From contig VGID01000025.1 of assembly GCA_016868035.1 (NCBI GenBank), positions 1 to 54,336 of the forward strand: a stretch of DNA of 54,336 nucleotides, written 5' to 3'. Positions 34,045-41,398 of the stretch are shown here, in pieces; the stretch's first letter is position 1, and each line of letters starts with the position of its first letter. Source of the stretch: Betaproteobacteria bacterium. GTDB taxonomy: Bacteria > Pseudomonadota > Gammaproteobacteria > Burkholderiales > SG8-41. Under the pieces are notes generated by a model that worked only from the letters and a program-made list of their open reading frames with translations, did no database searches and was not told where the DNA came from. The translations under genes and the position numbers were made by a program.

Positions 34045-34965
34045 ATGGCGAGTGGGCGCGAACCGCTGATCGCGGTCTTCACCAAGAACCGCACCAACCC
34101 GGCGTACACGGCCGCGCGGCTCGGCGCCGAGCGCACCGCCGCGCGCCTCGGCGCGCACGTTGTCCATTACGTCCCGGAAACACCCGACGATATTGACGAG
34201 CAGATCGCGCTGGTGGACCGCGCGCTCGCCGCGCGGCCGGACGCGGTCGTGTTCGTTCCGGTTCACGCGACCGCGATGAATGCGTCGGTGCGCCGCCTCA
34301 ACGCCGCCGGGGTGCCGCTCGTGAACATCCTCAACCGCCTCGCCGAGGGCGAGCGCGTATGCTTCGTCGGCTCCGATGATTACCGGCTCGGCCGCAACAT
34401 CGCTGAATACCTGTTCCGCCATATCGGCGGAAAAGGCGATGTGGTCATCATCGAGGGTATGCAAGGAGCCGTCACGAGCCGCGACCGCACGCGCGGATTC
34501 CTCGATGCGGCGAAGGACGCCTCCGGCATACGGATCGCCGCTACGCGTGCGGGAGATTACCAGACGGAGACCGCGAAGCGTGCGATGGCCGAGCTGCTCG
34601 CGCAGCTTCCCCGCATCGACGGGGTGCTCGCCGCGAACGACAGCATGGCGCTCGGCATCATGGAAGCGCTCGCGGCGGGGGCGAGACGCGTTCCGGTGGT
34701 GGGCGTGAACGCCATCCCCGAGGCGATCACCGCGATCAAGCGCGGCACGCTGCTCGCCACCGCCGATTTCGACGCCCTGAAGATCGGCTGCATCGCGACC
34801 GAGGCCGCGGTGAGGCACCTGCGCGGACAGCCGGTCCCGCCCGAAATCGAGCTCCCGGTGCAAATCGTGGACGCGTCGAACTACGCGCCGTGGGACAAGC
34901 CGCTCGAGGAGCGAAGCTGCCCGAGTTGGGAAAACGTCGTCACAACAGGCAAGACAGAAGGATGA
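34045..34965 (+). CDS. Sugar-type periplasmic-binding-fold protein without signal peptide
   Basis: A 306-residue type I periplasmic-binding fold (RbsB-like): LIAVFTKNRTNPAYTAARLG, CFVGSDDYRLGRNIAEYL, GDVVIIEGMQGAVTSRDRTR, GVLAANDSMALGIMEAL and the hinge TADFDALKIG. The N-terminus begins directly with the fold (ASGREPLIAVFTK), and an in-frame stop lies 15 nt upstream, so no export signal is encoded. No ABC permease genes are nearby. It may be a cytoplasmic sensor or a gene whose 5' end was lost to the adjacent repeat. The C-terminal tail (TTGKTEG) runs into the next repeat. Confidence 0.82.
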   Translation: MASGREPLIAVFTKNRTNPAYTAARLGAERTAARLGAHVVHYVPETPDDIDEQIALVDRALAARPDAVVFVPVHATAMNASVRRLNAAGVPLVNILNRLAEGERVCFVGSDDYRLGRNIAEYLFRHIGGKGDVVIIEGMQGAVTSRDRTRGFLDAAKDASGIRIAATRAGDYQTETAKRAMAELLAQLPRIDGVLAANDSMALGIMEALAAGARRVPVVGVNAIPEAITAIKRGTLLATADFDALKIGCIATEAAVRHLRGQPVPPEIELPVQIVDASNYAPWDKPLEERSCPSWENVVTTGKTEG

Positions 34966-35036
34966 AGGGAAAGACGGTTAGGTCGTCCGCTCTTTCGCCT
35001 TTCGCCTTTCGCCTTTCGCCTTTCGCCTTCGACCTT
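34950..35036. repeat. Heptad inverted-repeat element, GAAGGAN/TTTCGCC type
   Basis: AAGACAGAAGGATGAAGGGA on the left is followed by five perfect TTTCGCC units (34993-35027). The arms are loosely complementary. It lies in the convergent gap between the binding protein and nitroreductase genes and overlaps the former's last codons. Confidence 0.85.
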
Positions 35037-35054
35037 ACGCCGCCCGCCTCCGGC

Positions 35055-35663
35055 TCAGGCGGCGACGCCCTTGCCCCAGCCGCCCTCGAAGAAGCGCTCG
35101 GGCACGGGTTTCCTCGCTCGCGGGGCGAGTTCCTTCTTCCGGACCTCCTCGTCGTCGATCGTCTCCGGCGCGGCCTGGTATCCGACTGCGATCATCGCCA
35201 TCGGCGTGTACTCGACGGGAACGTCGAACGCGGCGCGCGCCTTCTCCATGTCGAATCCGCCCATCTGGTGCACGACGAGCCCGATGGCTCCCGCCTGCAG
35301 CGCGAGCGACACGCTCGCCGCGCCGGTGTCGTGCTGCGTCCAGCGGTTGGGCTTGCCGCTGTGCTGGAAGATCGAGCCGGCGCAGGACAGCATCAGCAGC
35401 GGCACGTTCTTCACCCACTTCTTGTTGTTGTCGGACAGGCATTCGAACGCCTTCCGGAAGCCCTCGGGATCGCGGCTCTTGTCCCAGATCAGGTAACGCC
35501 ACGGCTCGTCGCCGTTGCACGAAGGCGCCCAGCGCGCCGCCTCGAGCAGCACCTTGAGCTGCTCGCGCGGGACCGGCCGCTTGGGGTCGAATCCGCGCGG
35601 GCTCCAACGGGCCGCGAGCAGGTCATGGATGGGCACGTTCGTCGTTGCAGGCTTCTTCAACAC
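35055..35663 (-). CDS. Nitroreductase-family flavoprotein
   Basis: 202 residues with the FMN-dependent nitroreductase fold: RWSPRGFDPKRPV (FMN phosphate), ARWAPSCNGDEPWRYLIWD and DTGAASVSLALQAGAIGLVVHQMGG split by the usual dimer helices, ending with MAMIAVGYQA. It reduces nitroaromatics, quinones or related compounds with NAD(P)H. GTG 35663 is the start (AAGGAG 6 nt before). The same frame continues far upstream through the Kelch gene's antisense frames, but that is not a fusion. Confidence 0.88.
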   Translation of the reverse strand: MLKKPATTNVPIHDLLAARWSPRGFDPKRPVPREQLKVLLEAARWAPSCNGDEPWRYLIWDKSRDPEGFRKAFECLSDNNKKWVKNVPLLMLSCAGSIFQHSGKPNRWTQHDTGAASVSLALQAGAIGLVVHQMGGFDMEKARAAFDVPVEYTPMAMIAVGYQAAPETIDDEEVRKKELAPRARKPVPERFFEGGWGKGVAA

Positions 35664-35692
35664 CGCATCTCCTTTTCTGACGGGTGACGCAA

Positions 35693-36763
35693 TCAGGCCA
35701 GCGTGAACGCCTCGGTGATGGCGCTCTGGATACCGCCGCCGACGATCGGGCCGCCGCCCGCGACGACGATCCAGTTCCCGACCGTGGCCGCCCCGAGTCC
35801 GTGGCGCGGAGTCAGCATCGGGGTGTGCTGCTGCCAGCTGTCGGTCTTGGGATCGTACGACTCGTTCTGCGCGAAGACCTTTCCGGTCTCCTCTCCGCCC
35901 ATGACAAAGATGCGCCCGCGCAGCACCGCCGTGCCGTGCCCGCTGCGCGGCGTGGGCAGCGGAGCGCGCTTCGACCAGCGGTCGGACTTCGGATCGTACA
36001 CATCGTGGTCGTCCACGTTGGTCGCGAACGTATCGATGCGGCCCGCGACGACGTGGACCAGATCGCCGAGCGCGACAGCGCCCATGTGGTCGCGCCGCCG
36101 GGGGAGCGGCGCGCGCCGCTCCCAGCGGTCGGCGCGCGGATCGTAGACGAGGTGCTGGTCGATGCTGCGCCGGTCCTTCGAACCGACGGCGCCGCCGATC
36201 AGGTGAATCCTGCCCCCGGTCGCGACCGCGGATCCGGCACCGCTCGCCTCGGGCAGGGATGCGATCCTCGACCACCGGTCGCCCGCGATGTCGTACACGA
36301 AACACTCGTCGTGAGGGGTGCGATTCTGCTCCGTGTGCCCGCCGAGCGCATAGATGCGCCCGTCGTCCACGGCCACCGCAACGTGATTGGCTCCGCGTGG
36401 AAGCGGAGCGAGCTCGATCCACTTGTTCGCCGCCGCGTCGTAGGCATGATGGTACGGCCGGTCCACGCGCTGCATGCCGTAGCCGCCGGTGAGATAGAAG
36501 CGCCCTCCCCACGCCGTTGCCCACGCCATCTCGCTGCGCGGGATGGGAAGCGGGGCACGAGCCTCCCACCGCCCCATCGCAGCGGCGCGCGGCGCCGGGC
36601 TGTCGTACACCCGCTGAGACTGGGCTTCGGGCGGAAGCTCGACCGGACCTTCCTTGCGCAAATACGAGTAGAGGCCGCCTCCGTGATTGTGTGCAAACGC
36701 GCGCGGCGCGGCGAGCAGTACCGCCGCCTGCGCGAGGAATGCACGGCGAGTGCGTGAAACCAT
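35693..36763 (-). CDS. Kelch-repeat protein with Tat-type signal
   Basis: 356 residues. The N-terminal SRTRRAFLAQAAVLLAAPRA matches a Tat twin-arginine signal. A beta-propeller follows with at least five Kelch blades (GRFYLTGGYG, GRIYALGGHTE, GRIHLIGGAVG, GRIFVMGGEE, NWIVVAGGGP), each with a YDPKTDSWQQ-type strand. Exported propellers of this type often bind sugars or act as enzymes such as sialate mutarotases; the role here is unknown. It lies 29 nt upstream of the nitroreductase gene on the same strand. Confidence 0.88.
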   Translation of the reverse strand: MVSRTRRAFLAQAAVLLAAPRAFAHNHGGGLYSYLRKEGPVELPPEAQSQRVYDSPAPRAAAMGRWEARAPLPIPRSEMAWATAWGGRFYLTGGYGMQRVDRPYHHAYDAAANKWIELAPLPRGANHVAVAVDDGRIYALGGHTEQNRTPHDECFVYDIAGDRWSRIASLPEASGAGSAVATGGRIHLIGGAVGSKDRRSIDQHLVYDPRADRWERRAPLPRRRDHMGAVALGDLVHVVAGRIDTFATNVDDHDVYDPKSDRWSKRAPLPTPRSGHGTAVLRGRIFVMGGEETGKVFAQNESYDPKTDSWQQHTPMLTPRHGLGAATVGNWIVVAGGGPIVGGGIQSAITEAFTLA

Positions 36764-36852
36764 GATGATCACCTCATCGTGCTGGATAGGACGAAAGAAA
36801 GCCCGCGCCGCGCGCGGGCCGCGCAAGTGTAGCAGAATCGCGCGGTTGCGCG

Positions 36853-37287
36853 TTACGTCCGGCCCGCCTCCCGCTTCGCCGGGGCGTCCAGGCTCAACGG
36901 CCCCGCGCCGAACGCCATCACGTAGAGCAAACCGCCAATCATCGCGACATTCTTCAGAAAATGATTCAGCTGATTCCGGTATTGTGCGACCTCAACCGCC
37001 CAGAAATTGTGGAAGATCAGCGTCGCGGGAATCATGAACACAATGAGCAATAGAGCACCCCAGCGGGCCCGCCAGCCGAGGATCAGCATTACGGCGCCCG
37101 CCAGTTCAAATACGAGCGCGCCCGCCAGCAGCACTTCGGCGAACGGCATGCCCTTGCTCGCCATGAAGCTGGCGGTCCCGGCGAAACCGGTGATTTTGCC
37201 GAATCCCGATATCAGGAAAATCACCGCGAGCGGCACGCGCCCGGCAAGTGGTGCGTATTGCCTCATGATGCTCCAGTCTCCGTTCAT
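36853..37287 (-). CDS. DoxX-family membrane protein
   Basis: A 144-residue, four-helix DoxX-like protein: PLAVIFLISGFGKITGF, GAVMLILGWRARWGALLLIV and a conserved internal His/Asn region. Family members associate with quinone-related redox complexes. ATG 37287 is chosen because AAAGGAGCGAAAAC precedes it. The gene begins just after the full frame of the DedA-rhodanese gene ends (37308), so both are probably one operon. Confidence 0.85.
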   Translation of the reverse strand: MNGDWSIMRQYAPLAGRVPLAVIFLISGFGKITGFAGTASFMASKGMPFAEVLLAGALVFELAGAVMLILGWRARWGALLLIVFMIPATLIFHNFWAVEVAQYRNQLNHFLKNVAMIGGLLYVMAFGAGPLSLDAPAKREAGRT

Positions 37288-37307
37288 GTTTTCGCTCCTT
37301 TCATGGT

Positions 37308-38252
37308 TCACTCCGTCTGTTCCGTCGTTTCATGCGGTCCGCCGGCCTCGAGCCACGCTTCGAGGCCCCCGGCAAGCGGCCGCACTTTCCCGTAACCCCG
37401 GTCTCTCATCAGGCGGGCGACACGCGCCGCGCTTGCTTCGTTCGGTCACGTACAGTAAACGACCACCTCGCGGTCAGGTGGGATCGCCGGAAGCTCGAGG
37501 CTCGACGCATCGATGTCCACAGCGAGAGCGCCAGGAATGCGGCGCGGATCGAGCCTGCGGGCGAGCGCCGAGCGCGCATCCAGGATCACCGGCCGCGGTT
37601 CCCGCCCGAGCAGCTCGCGCAGCTCCTCGACGCCGATCCGCACCATGCGCAGAAACCGGATCAGCAGATAGCGCTCCACAGCCTTGATGCCCGCGTACCC
37701 GGCGATTACCGCGGCGATGACGAGAAGGGCTCCGGTTCCCATGCGCTCGAGCCGCCCGAGTGCCCATTCGACCTCGGCGTGGAGCAGCGCCCCGGCGGCG
37801 ACCGGCACGGCGGCGTAGAGCAGTGCGCCCAGTGCGCTGAAGACCACAAAGCGCGGGAAATCGAGCCGCATGGTGCCCGCGAGCGGCGGCGCCACGGTTG
37901 CAAATCCCGGGATGTACTTCGCCACCGCCAGCGACGCGGGGCCCCAGCGCTCGAAGATGCGCTCGGTTTGCTTCACGCAGGAATCGGGTTCGATCGCGAC
38001 GCGGCAAAGCGTACGCAGAATCGGGTAGCCATACCGTCTTCCCGCGAAAAACCATGGCGTGTCCCCGAGCAAGGAAGCGAGCACCGCCAACCCGACCACG
38101 AGCGTCGCGGAGAGCTCTCCCGAGTACGCGAGCGCGCCCGCGATGACCAGAGTCGGGATAGCCGGCAGCGGCAGGCCGAGCTGCGTGAGCAGCACGTTGG
38201 CGAAAACGATCGCCGGGCCGTGCTGCGCGAGCAGCCTTGTCAGCTCTTCCAT
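37308..38252 (-). CDS. DedA (VTT)-rhodanese fusion with in-frame UGA, candidate selenoprotein
   Basis: Residues 1-195 form a DedA/SNARE-associated membrane domain (FANVLLTQLGLPLPAIPTL, DTPWFFAGRRYGYPIL, VAKYIPGFATVAPPLAG). Residues from about 205 form a rhodanese-like domain (PVILDARSALARR, RIPGALAVDID, EVVVYCT). At 37446-37448 a TGA follows YCT; the frame then continues PNEASAARVARLMRDRGYGK, VRPLAGGLEAW and so on for 45 codons to TGA 37308. In homologues I recall, this site is C-x-C-P-N-E, so UGA replaces a conserved Cys codon. A 7-bp stem-loop begins 13 nt after the UGA. This fits selenocysteine; a nonsense mutation is the alternative. Confidence 0.75.
37413..37432 (-). promoter_or_regulatory. 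SECIS-like stem-loop downstream of the in-frame UGA
   Basis: On the minus strand GCGCGGCG pairs with CGCCCGC with one bulged C (7 bp), capped by loop CGUGU. The stem begins 13 nt after the UGA, close to the spacing of bacterial selenocysteine insertion elements, and a G and U are present in the loop. Conservation cannot be tested here. Confidence 0.45.
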
Positions 38253-38348
38253 CGCCCAACTCCCGGGATTGGGAAAACCGGTCTCACGGTGAACGAGGCC
38301 ACCTGACGGAATTTCCGATTTCCCATTTTTCGGTTCCCCACTCCGGTT

Positions 38349-39137
38349 CTAGTCAAATCGGTAGGCGTCCATGCTGATCACGCCGGACACGATGCTCGAA
38401 TGGAGGCGACGCGTCGCGCCAGCGGGATCGCCGGCGCCGAGGACGACGAACAGCGGGATGAGGTGCTCGTCGGTCGGATGATTGCGCGCCGCATGTGGCG
38501 CCTTGTTGCGATAATCGACAAGGTCCTCCCGCCTCTGCGACAAGATCGCGTCCGCCAGCCACTCGTTGAACTCGACGACCCAGGGCTGTGGCACGGGGTT
38601 GCCACGCTGATGGCTCAGCTCGCGCAGATTGTGAGTGGCGCCGCCGGAAGCGAAGATCAGCACGCCCTCGTTGAGCAGCGGCCGCAGCGCCTGGCCCACG
38701 CGTACGTGGTGCCCGGGACCGAGCCGCGACTGGATCGAAAGTTGCGTGACCGGTATGTCCGCATCCGGATACATCAGGAGTAGCGGCGTCCACGCCCCGT
38801 GGTCGAGGCCACGTGCCGGATCGATCTGCGGCTGCAGGTCTGCACCTTCCAGCAGCTTTGCGGCCCGTGCGGCGAGCTGCGGGGCGCCGGGCGCGGGATA
38901 GCGCAAGCGGTAGAGCTCCGGCGGAAAGCCGCGGAAGTCGTGGATCGTTTCCGGTCTCTCCGCGGCGCTAACGGCCGGCCGCGCCGTGTCCCAGTGTGCG
39001 GACACCGCCAGAATCGCCTGCGGTCGGCCGAGCGAGGCGCCGAGTCCGCGGAAGAACTCAACGGCCGCGCTGCGCTCCAGCGGCAGAGTCGGCGAGCCGT
39101 GGGAGACGAAGATGGCTGGCTGGCGGCCGTCTTTCAT
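38349..39137 (-). CDS. Class III extradiol dioxygenase (DODA/LigB-like)
   Basis: 262 residues, typical of the 4,5-DOPA-dioxygenase/YgiD group. Metal-binding histidines are visible: FVSHGSPTLPLE near the N-terminus, VSAHWDTARP, RGLDHGAWTPLLLMYPDADIP split across the active site, and SGGATHNLREL. It cleaves catecholic rings or a quinol-like substrate. Its ATG overlaps the stop of the upstream DoxX gene (ATGA, 39134-39137), so the two are translationally coupled. The divergent LysR gene is the probable regulator. Confidence 0.9.
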   Translation of the reverse strand: MKDGRQPAIFVSHGSPTLPLERSAAVEFFRGLGASLGRPQAILAVSAHWDTARPAVSAAERPETIHDFRGFPPELYRLRYPAPGAPQLAARAAKLLEGADLQPQIDPARGLDHGAWTPLLLMYPDADIPVTQLSIQSRLGPGHHVRVGQALRPLLNEGVLIFASGGATHNLRELSHQRGNPVPQPWVVEFNEWLADAILSQRREDLVDYRNKAPHAARNHPTDEHLIPLFVVLGAGDPAGATRRLHSSIVSGVISMDAYRFD

Positions 39138-39550
39138 GTTTGGAGTCCCCGGCGCGGAAGCAGCGTCGAAACGGCGAACTTGCCGTCGCCGAGCAGCGCC
39201 TGCGCGAGAGCCACGACCGTTAGAAACGCCGGATATTCCCAGCCGCCGTTGGGTGCGGTAAAGATCCAGCCGTTGCCGGCGTGCGCCCACGTTGCGCCGA
39301 TCAGCACCGGGATGAGCGCGGCCGAAACCCAGCGTGACCCTGCGCCAGCAAGGATCAGCGCCCCACCGATCAGCTCGGCATAGAAGGTGACGTAGGCGAG
39401 CGGACCGGGCAGGCCGAGGGACTCGAAGAACTGGACCGTACCCGGCAGAGTGAACACGTAATATTTGAGCAGCGCGTGGGCGATGAACATGACTCCGAGC
39501 GCGATGCGCAGCACGAGCGCGGCGTATGGGGTCGTGCGAAGGTCGATCAC
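39134..39550 (-). CDS. DoxX-family membrane protein
   Basis: 138 residues with four predicted helices: LRIALGVMFIAHALLKYYVF, VTFYAELIGGALILAG, AALIPVLIGATWAHA and FLTVVALAQALLG. GTG 39550 follows AAGGAG. It is coupled by a 4-nt overlap to the extradiol dioxygenase and divergent from a LysR regulator, a common arrangement for quinone/catechol stress genes. Confidence 0.88.
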   Translation of the reverse strand: MIDLRTTPYAALVLRIALGVMFIAHALLKYYVFTLPGTVQFFESLGLPGPLAYVTFYAELIGGALILAGAGSRWVSAALIPVLIGATWAHAGNGWIFTAPNGGWEYPAFLTVVALAQALLGDGKFAVSTLLPRRGLQT

Positions 39551-39608
39551 GATGAAATCTCCTTGAGTTGTTAAGCGACACCGCCTAGTATCGCTGTTGC
39601 CAATCTCA

Positions 39609-39656
39609 GGATAAATATCGCATCTATTGATTTATTATCCTTAGATTCGGGATAAT
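39609..39656 (+). promoter_or_regulatory. Divergent control region with GGATAA/TTATCC half-sites
   Basis: This AT-rich island holds GGATAA (39609-39614), TTATCC (39635-39640) and GGATAA (39650-39655), forming inverted pairs typical of LysR operators. TTGATT (39627-39632) and GATAAT (39651-39656) with an 18-nt spacer could be the LysR promoter, so the regulator would bind over its own promoter and control the DoxX-dioxygenase operon. Confidence 0.55.
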
Positions 39657-39664
39657 ACTGCACC

Positions 39665-40564
39665 GTGGACCGCTTCCAAGCCATCCGAGTGTTTGTTCAA
39701 GTGATTGAATCAATGAGTTTTGTCAGGGCAGCCGAGCGCCTGGATCTTTCCACTACGGCGGTGTCCCGGCAGGTCGCCGAACTGGAAAGTCACCTGCAAA
39801 CGCGGCTGCTCCAGCGCACTACCCGCCGCATCAGCGTCACCGAAACCGGCCGATCCTTCTATGAGCGCTGCGTGCAGATCCTTGCTGATGTCGATGAAGC
39901 CGAGCGCGAGGCGATGCAAGAGGCGGCCGAGCCGCGCGGTACGATCAGGCTCACCGCGTCGGTCAACTTTGGCACGCACCAGCTGACGCCCGCGATCGCA
40001 TCGTTTCTGGCGCGGCACCCCCAGGTCAGGTTCGATGTCTCCCTTTCCGACAGGATTGTCGACATCGTCGAGGAGGGCTTCGATCTCGCGATTCGCATCG
40101 GCACGACGGGAGCGGAAAACCTCGTCGCGCGCAAGCTCGGTGAGATGCGGCTCGTGCCCTGCGCTTCTCCCGATTACATTGCCAAGCACGGTGCCCCGGA
40201 TTCGCCGGAAGATCTTGCGCGCCACAACTGCCTTACGTACGAGTACGCGCTGCGCAATGCATGGGCCTTTCGCGACGCAGCGGGTCGTGAACGCGCCGTG
40301 CGTGTCGCGGGGAGCCTGAATTCGAACAATGGTGACCTTAATGTCGCCGCAGCCGTACAGGGGGTAGGCATCGCATTGGAGCCGGACTTCATTGTCGGGG
40401 CGCAGTTGAAGGCCGGAGATCTTGTACCGGTGCTCGAAGCATTCGTGACCCCGATCTCGCCGATCTACGCGGTTTATCCGAGTCGCCGCTTCCTGCCGGC
40501 GAAAATTCGCGCGTTCGTGGACTATCTTGTCGAGAGATTTTCCGTCAGGAAAAGTCGGGCATGA
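39665..40564 (+). CDS. LysR-type transcriptional regulator
   Basis: 299 residues. The winged helix-turn-helix is at residues 1-60 (FVQVIESMSFVRAAERLDLS, TTAVSRQVAELESHLQTRLL), followed by an effector domain starting GTIRLTASVNFGTHQLTPAI. It belongs to the large branch that often controls a divergent operon, here DoxX-extradiol dioxygenase. Start GTG 39665. It converges on the pirin gene across only 39 nt, the one convergent gap in the window without a heptad element. Confidence 0.95.
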   Translation: MDRFQAIRVFVQVIESMSFVRAAERLDLSTTAVSRQVAELESHLQTRLLQRTTRRISVTETGRSFYERCVQILADVDEAEREAMQEAAEPRGTIRLTASVNFGTHQLTPAIASFLARHPQVRFDVSLSDRIVDIVEEGFDLAIRIGTTGAENLVARKLGEMRLVPCASPDYIAKHGAPDSPEDLARHNCLTYEYALRNAWAFRDAAGRERAVRVAGSLNSNNGDLNVAAAVQGVGIALEPDFIVGAQLKAGDLVPVLEAFVTPISPIYAVYPSRRFLPAKIRAFVDYLVERFSVRKSRA

Positions 40565-40603
40565 GCCAAGCACATCCTTCCCGGGGGTCGGAGCCCAAGC
40601 CTG

Positions 40604-41302
40604 TCAGGGGAGATCGAACAGTAGCAATTCCGCCCGCTTCGCGCCGCTGAAGTCGAGTCTGCTCACGTCGGAGATTTTTACCCCGTCACCGCTCTCCAGC
40701 GGCATGCCGTTCAGTTCCACCGTTCCGCCCGCGACGTGCACGTAGGCGCGCCGCCCCGGCGCGAGCCGGTGCACGACCCGGTGCGCGCCGTCGAGGACGG
40801 TGGAATAGACGCATGCATCCTGATGGATCGTTACCGAGCCGTCGCGCCCGTCCGGCGAAGCGATGAGGCGCAACCGGCCCTGCTTTTCGCGGGTGCCGAA
40901 GTCCTTTTCCTCGTAGCCCGGGTTCACGCCCTTCGCGCTGGGCTCGATCCAGATCTGCAGCAGGTGCACCGGCTCGGTCCGCGAAGGATTGAACTCGCTG
41001 TGCATCACGCCCGTGCCTGCGCTCATGCGCTGTACGCTTCCCGGCCGGATCACCGAGCCGTTGCCCATGCTGTCCTTGTGCTCGAGCGCGCCTTCCAGGA
41101 TGTAGGTGATGATTTCCATGTCGCGGTGGCCGTGCATGCCGAAGCCCTGGCCCGGCTGCACCCAGTCTTCGTTGATCACGCGCAGCGGACCGAAGCCCAT
41201 GTGCGCCGGATCGTGGTAGTCCGCGAACGAGAAACTGTGGAAGCTCTCGAGCCAGCCGTGGTTGGCGTGTCCGCGCTCCGTGCTCTTTCGTACTGCCAAC
41301 AT
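40604..41302 (-). CDS. Pirin-family protein (quercetinase-like)
   Basis: A 232-residue bicupin. [20 protein letters not shown] opens the protein; [20 protein letters not shown] and [16 protein letters not shown] carry the His/His/His/Glu metal site. Bacterial members show quercetin 2,3-dioxygenase activity or act as redox-sensing partners. Neighbours (LysR, extradiol dioxygenase, DoxX) fit an aromatic or quinone stress response. The leader has an inverted repeat TTTCCCGAAATATCGGAAA (41315-41333). Confidence 0.92.
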   Translation of the reverse strand: MLAVRKSTERGHANHGWLESFHSFSFADYHDPAHMGFGPLRVINEDWVQPGQGFGMHGHRDMEIITYILEGALEHKDSMGNGSVIRPGSVQRMSAGTGVMHSEFNPSRTEPVHLLQIWIEPSAKGVNPGYEEKDFGTREKQGRLRLIASPDGRDGSVTIHQDACVYSTVLDGAHRVVHRLAPGRRAYVHVAGGTVELNGMPLESGDGVKISDVSRLDFSGAKRAELLLFDLP

Positions 41303-41398
41303 GCCGTTATCCGATTTCCCGAAATATCGGAAAGTTCAAACGCACGGGCGCCCGCCCGCGCTTCCCATCGACAAAATATGGGGCCGAAACTCCCCAAA

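Noticed and set aside
35055-36569. A nitroreductase with a long N-terminal extension
   Set aside because: The extension is an out-of-frame shadow of the Kelch gene on the same strand; a GTG with good AAGGAG at 35663 gives a normal-length enzyme.
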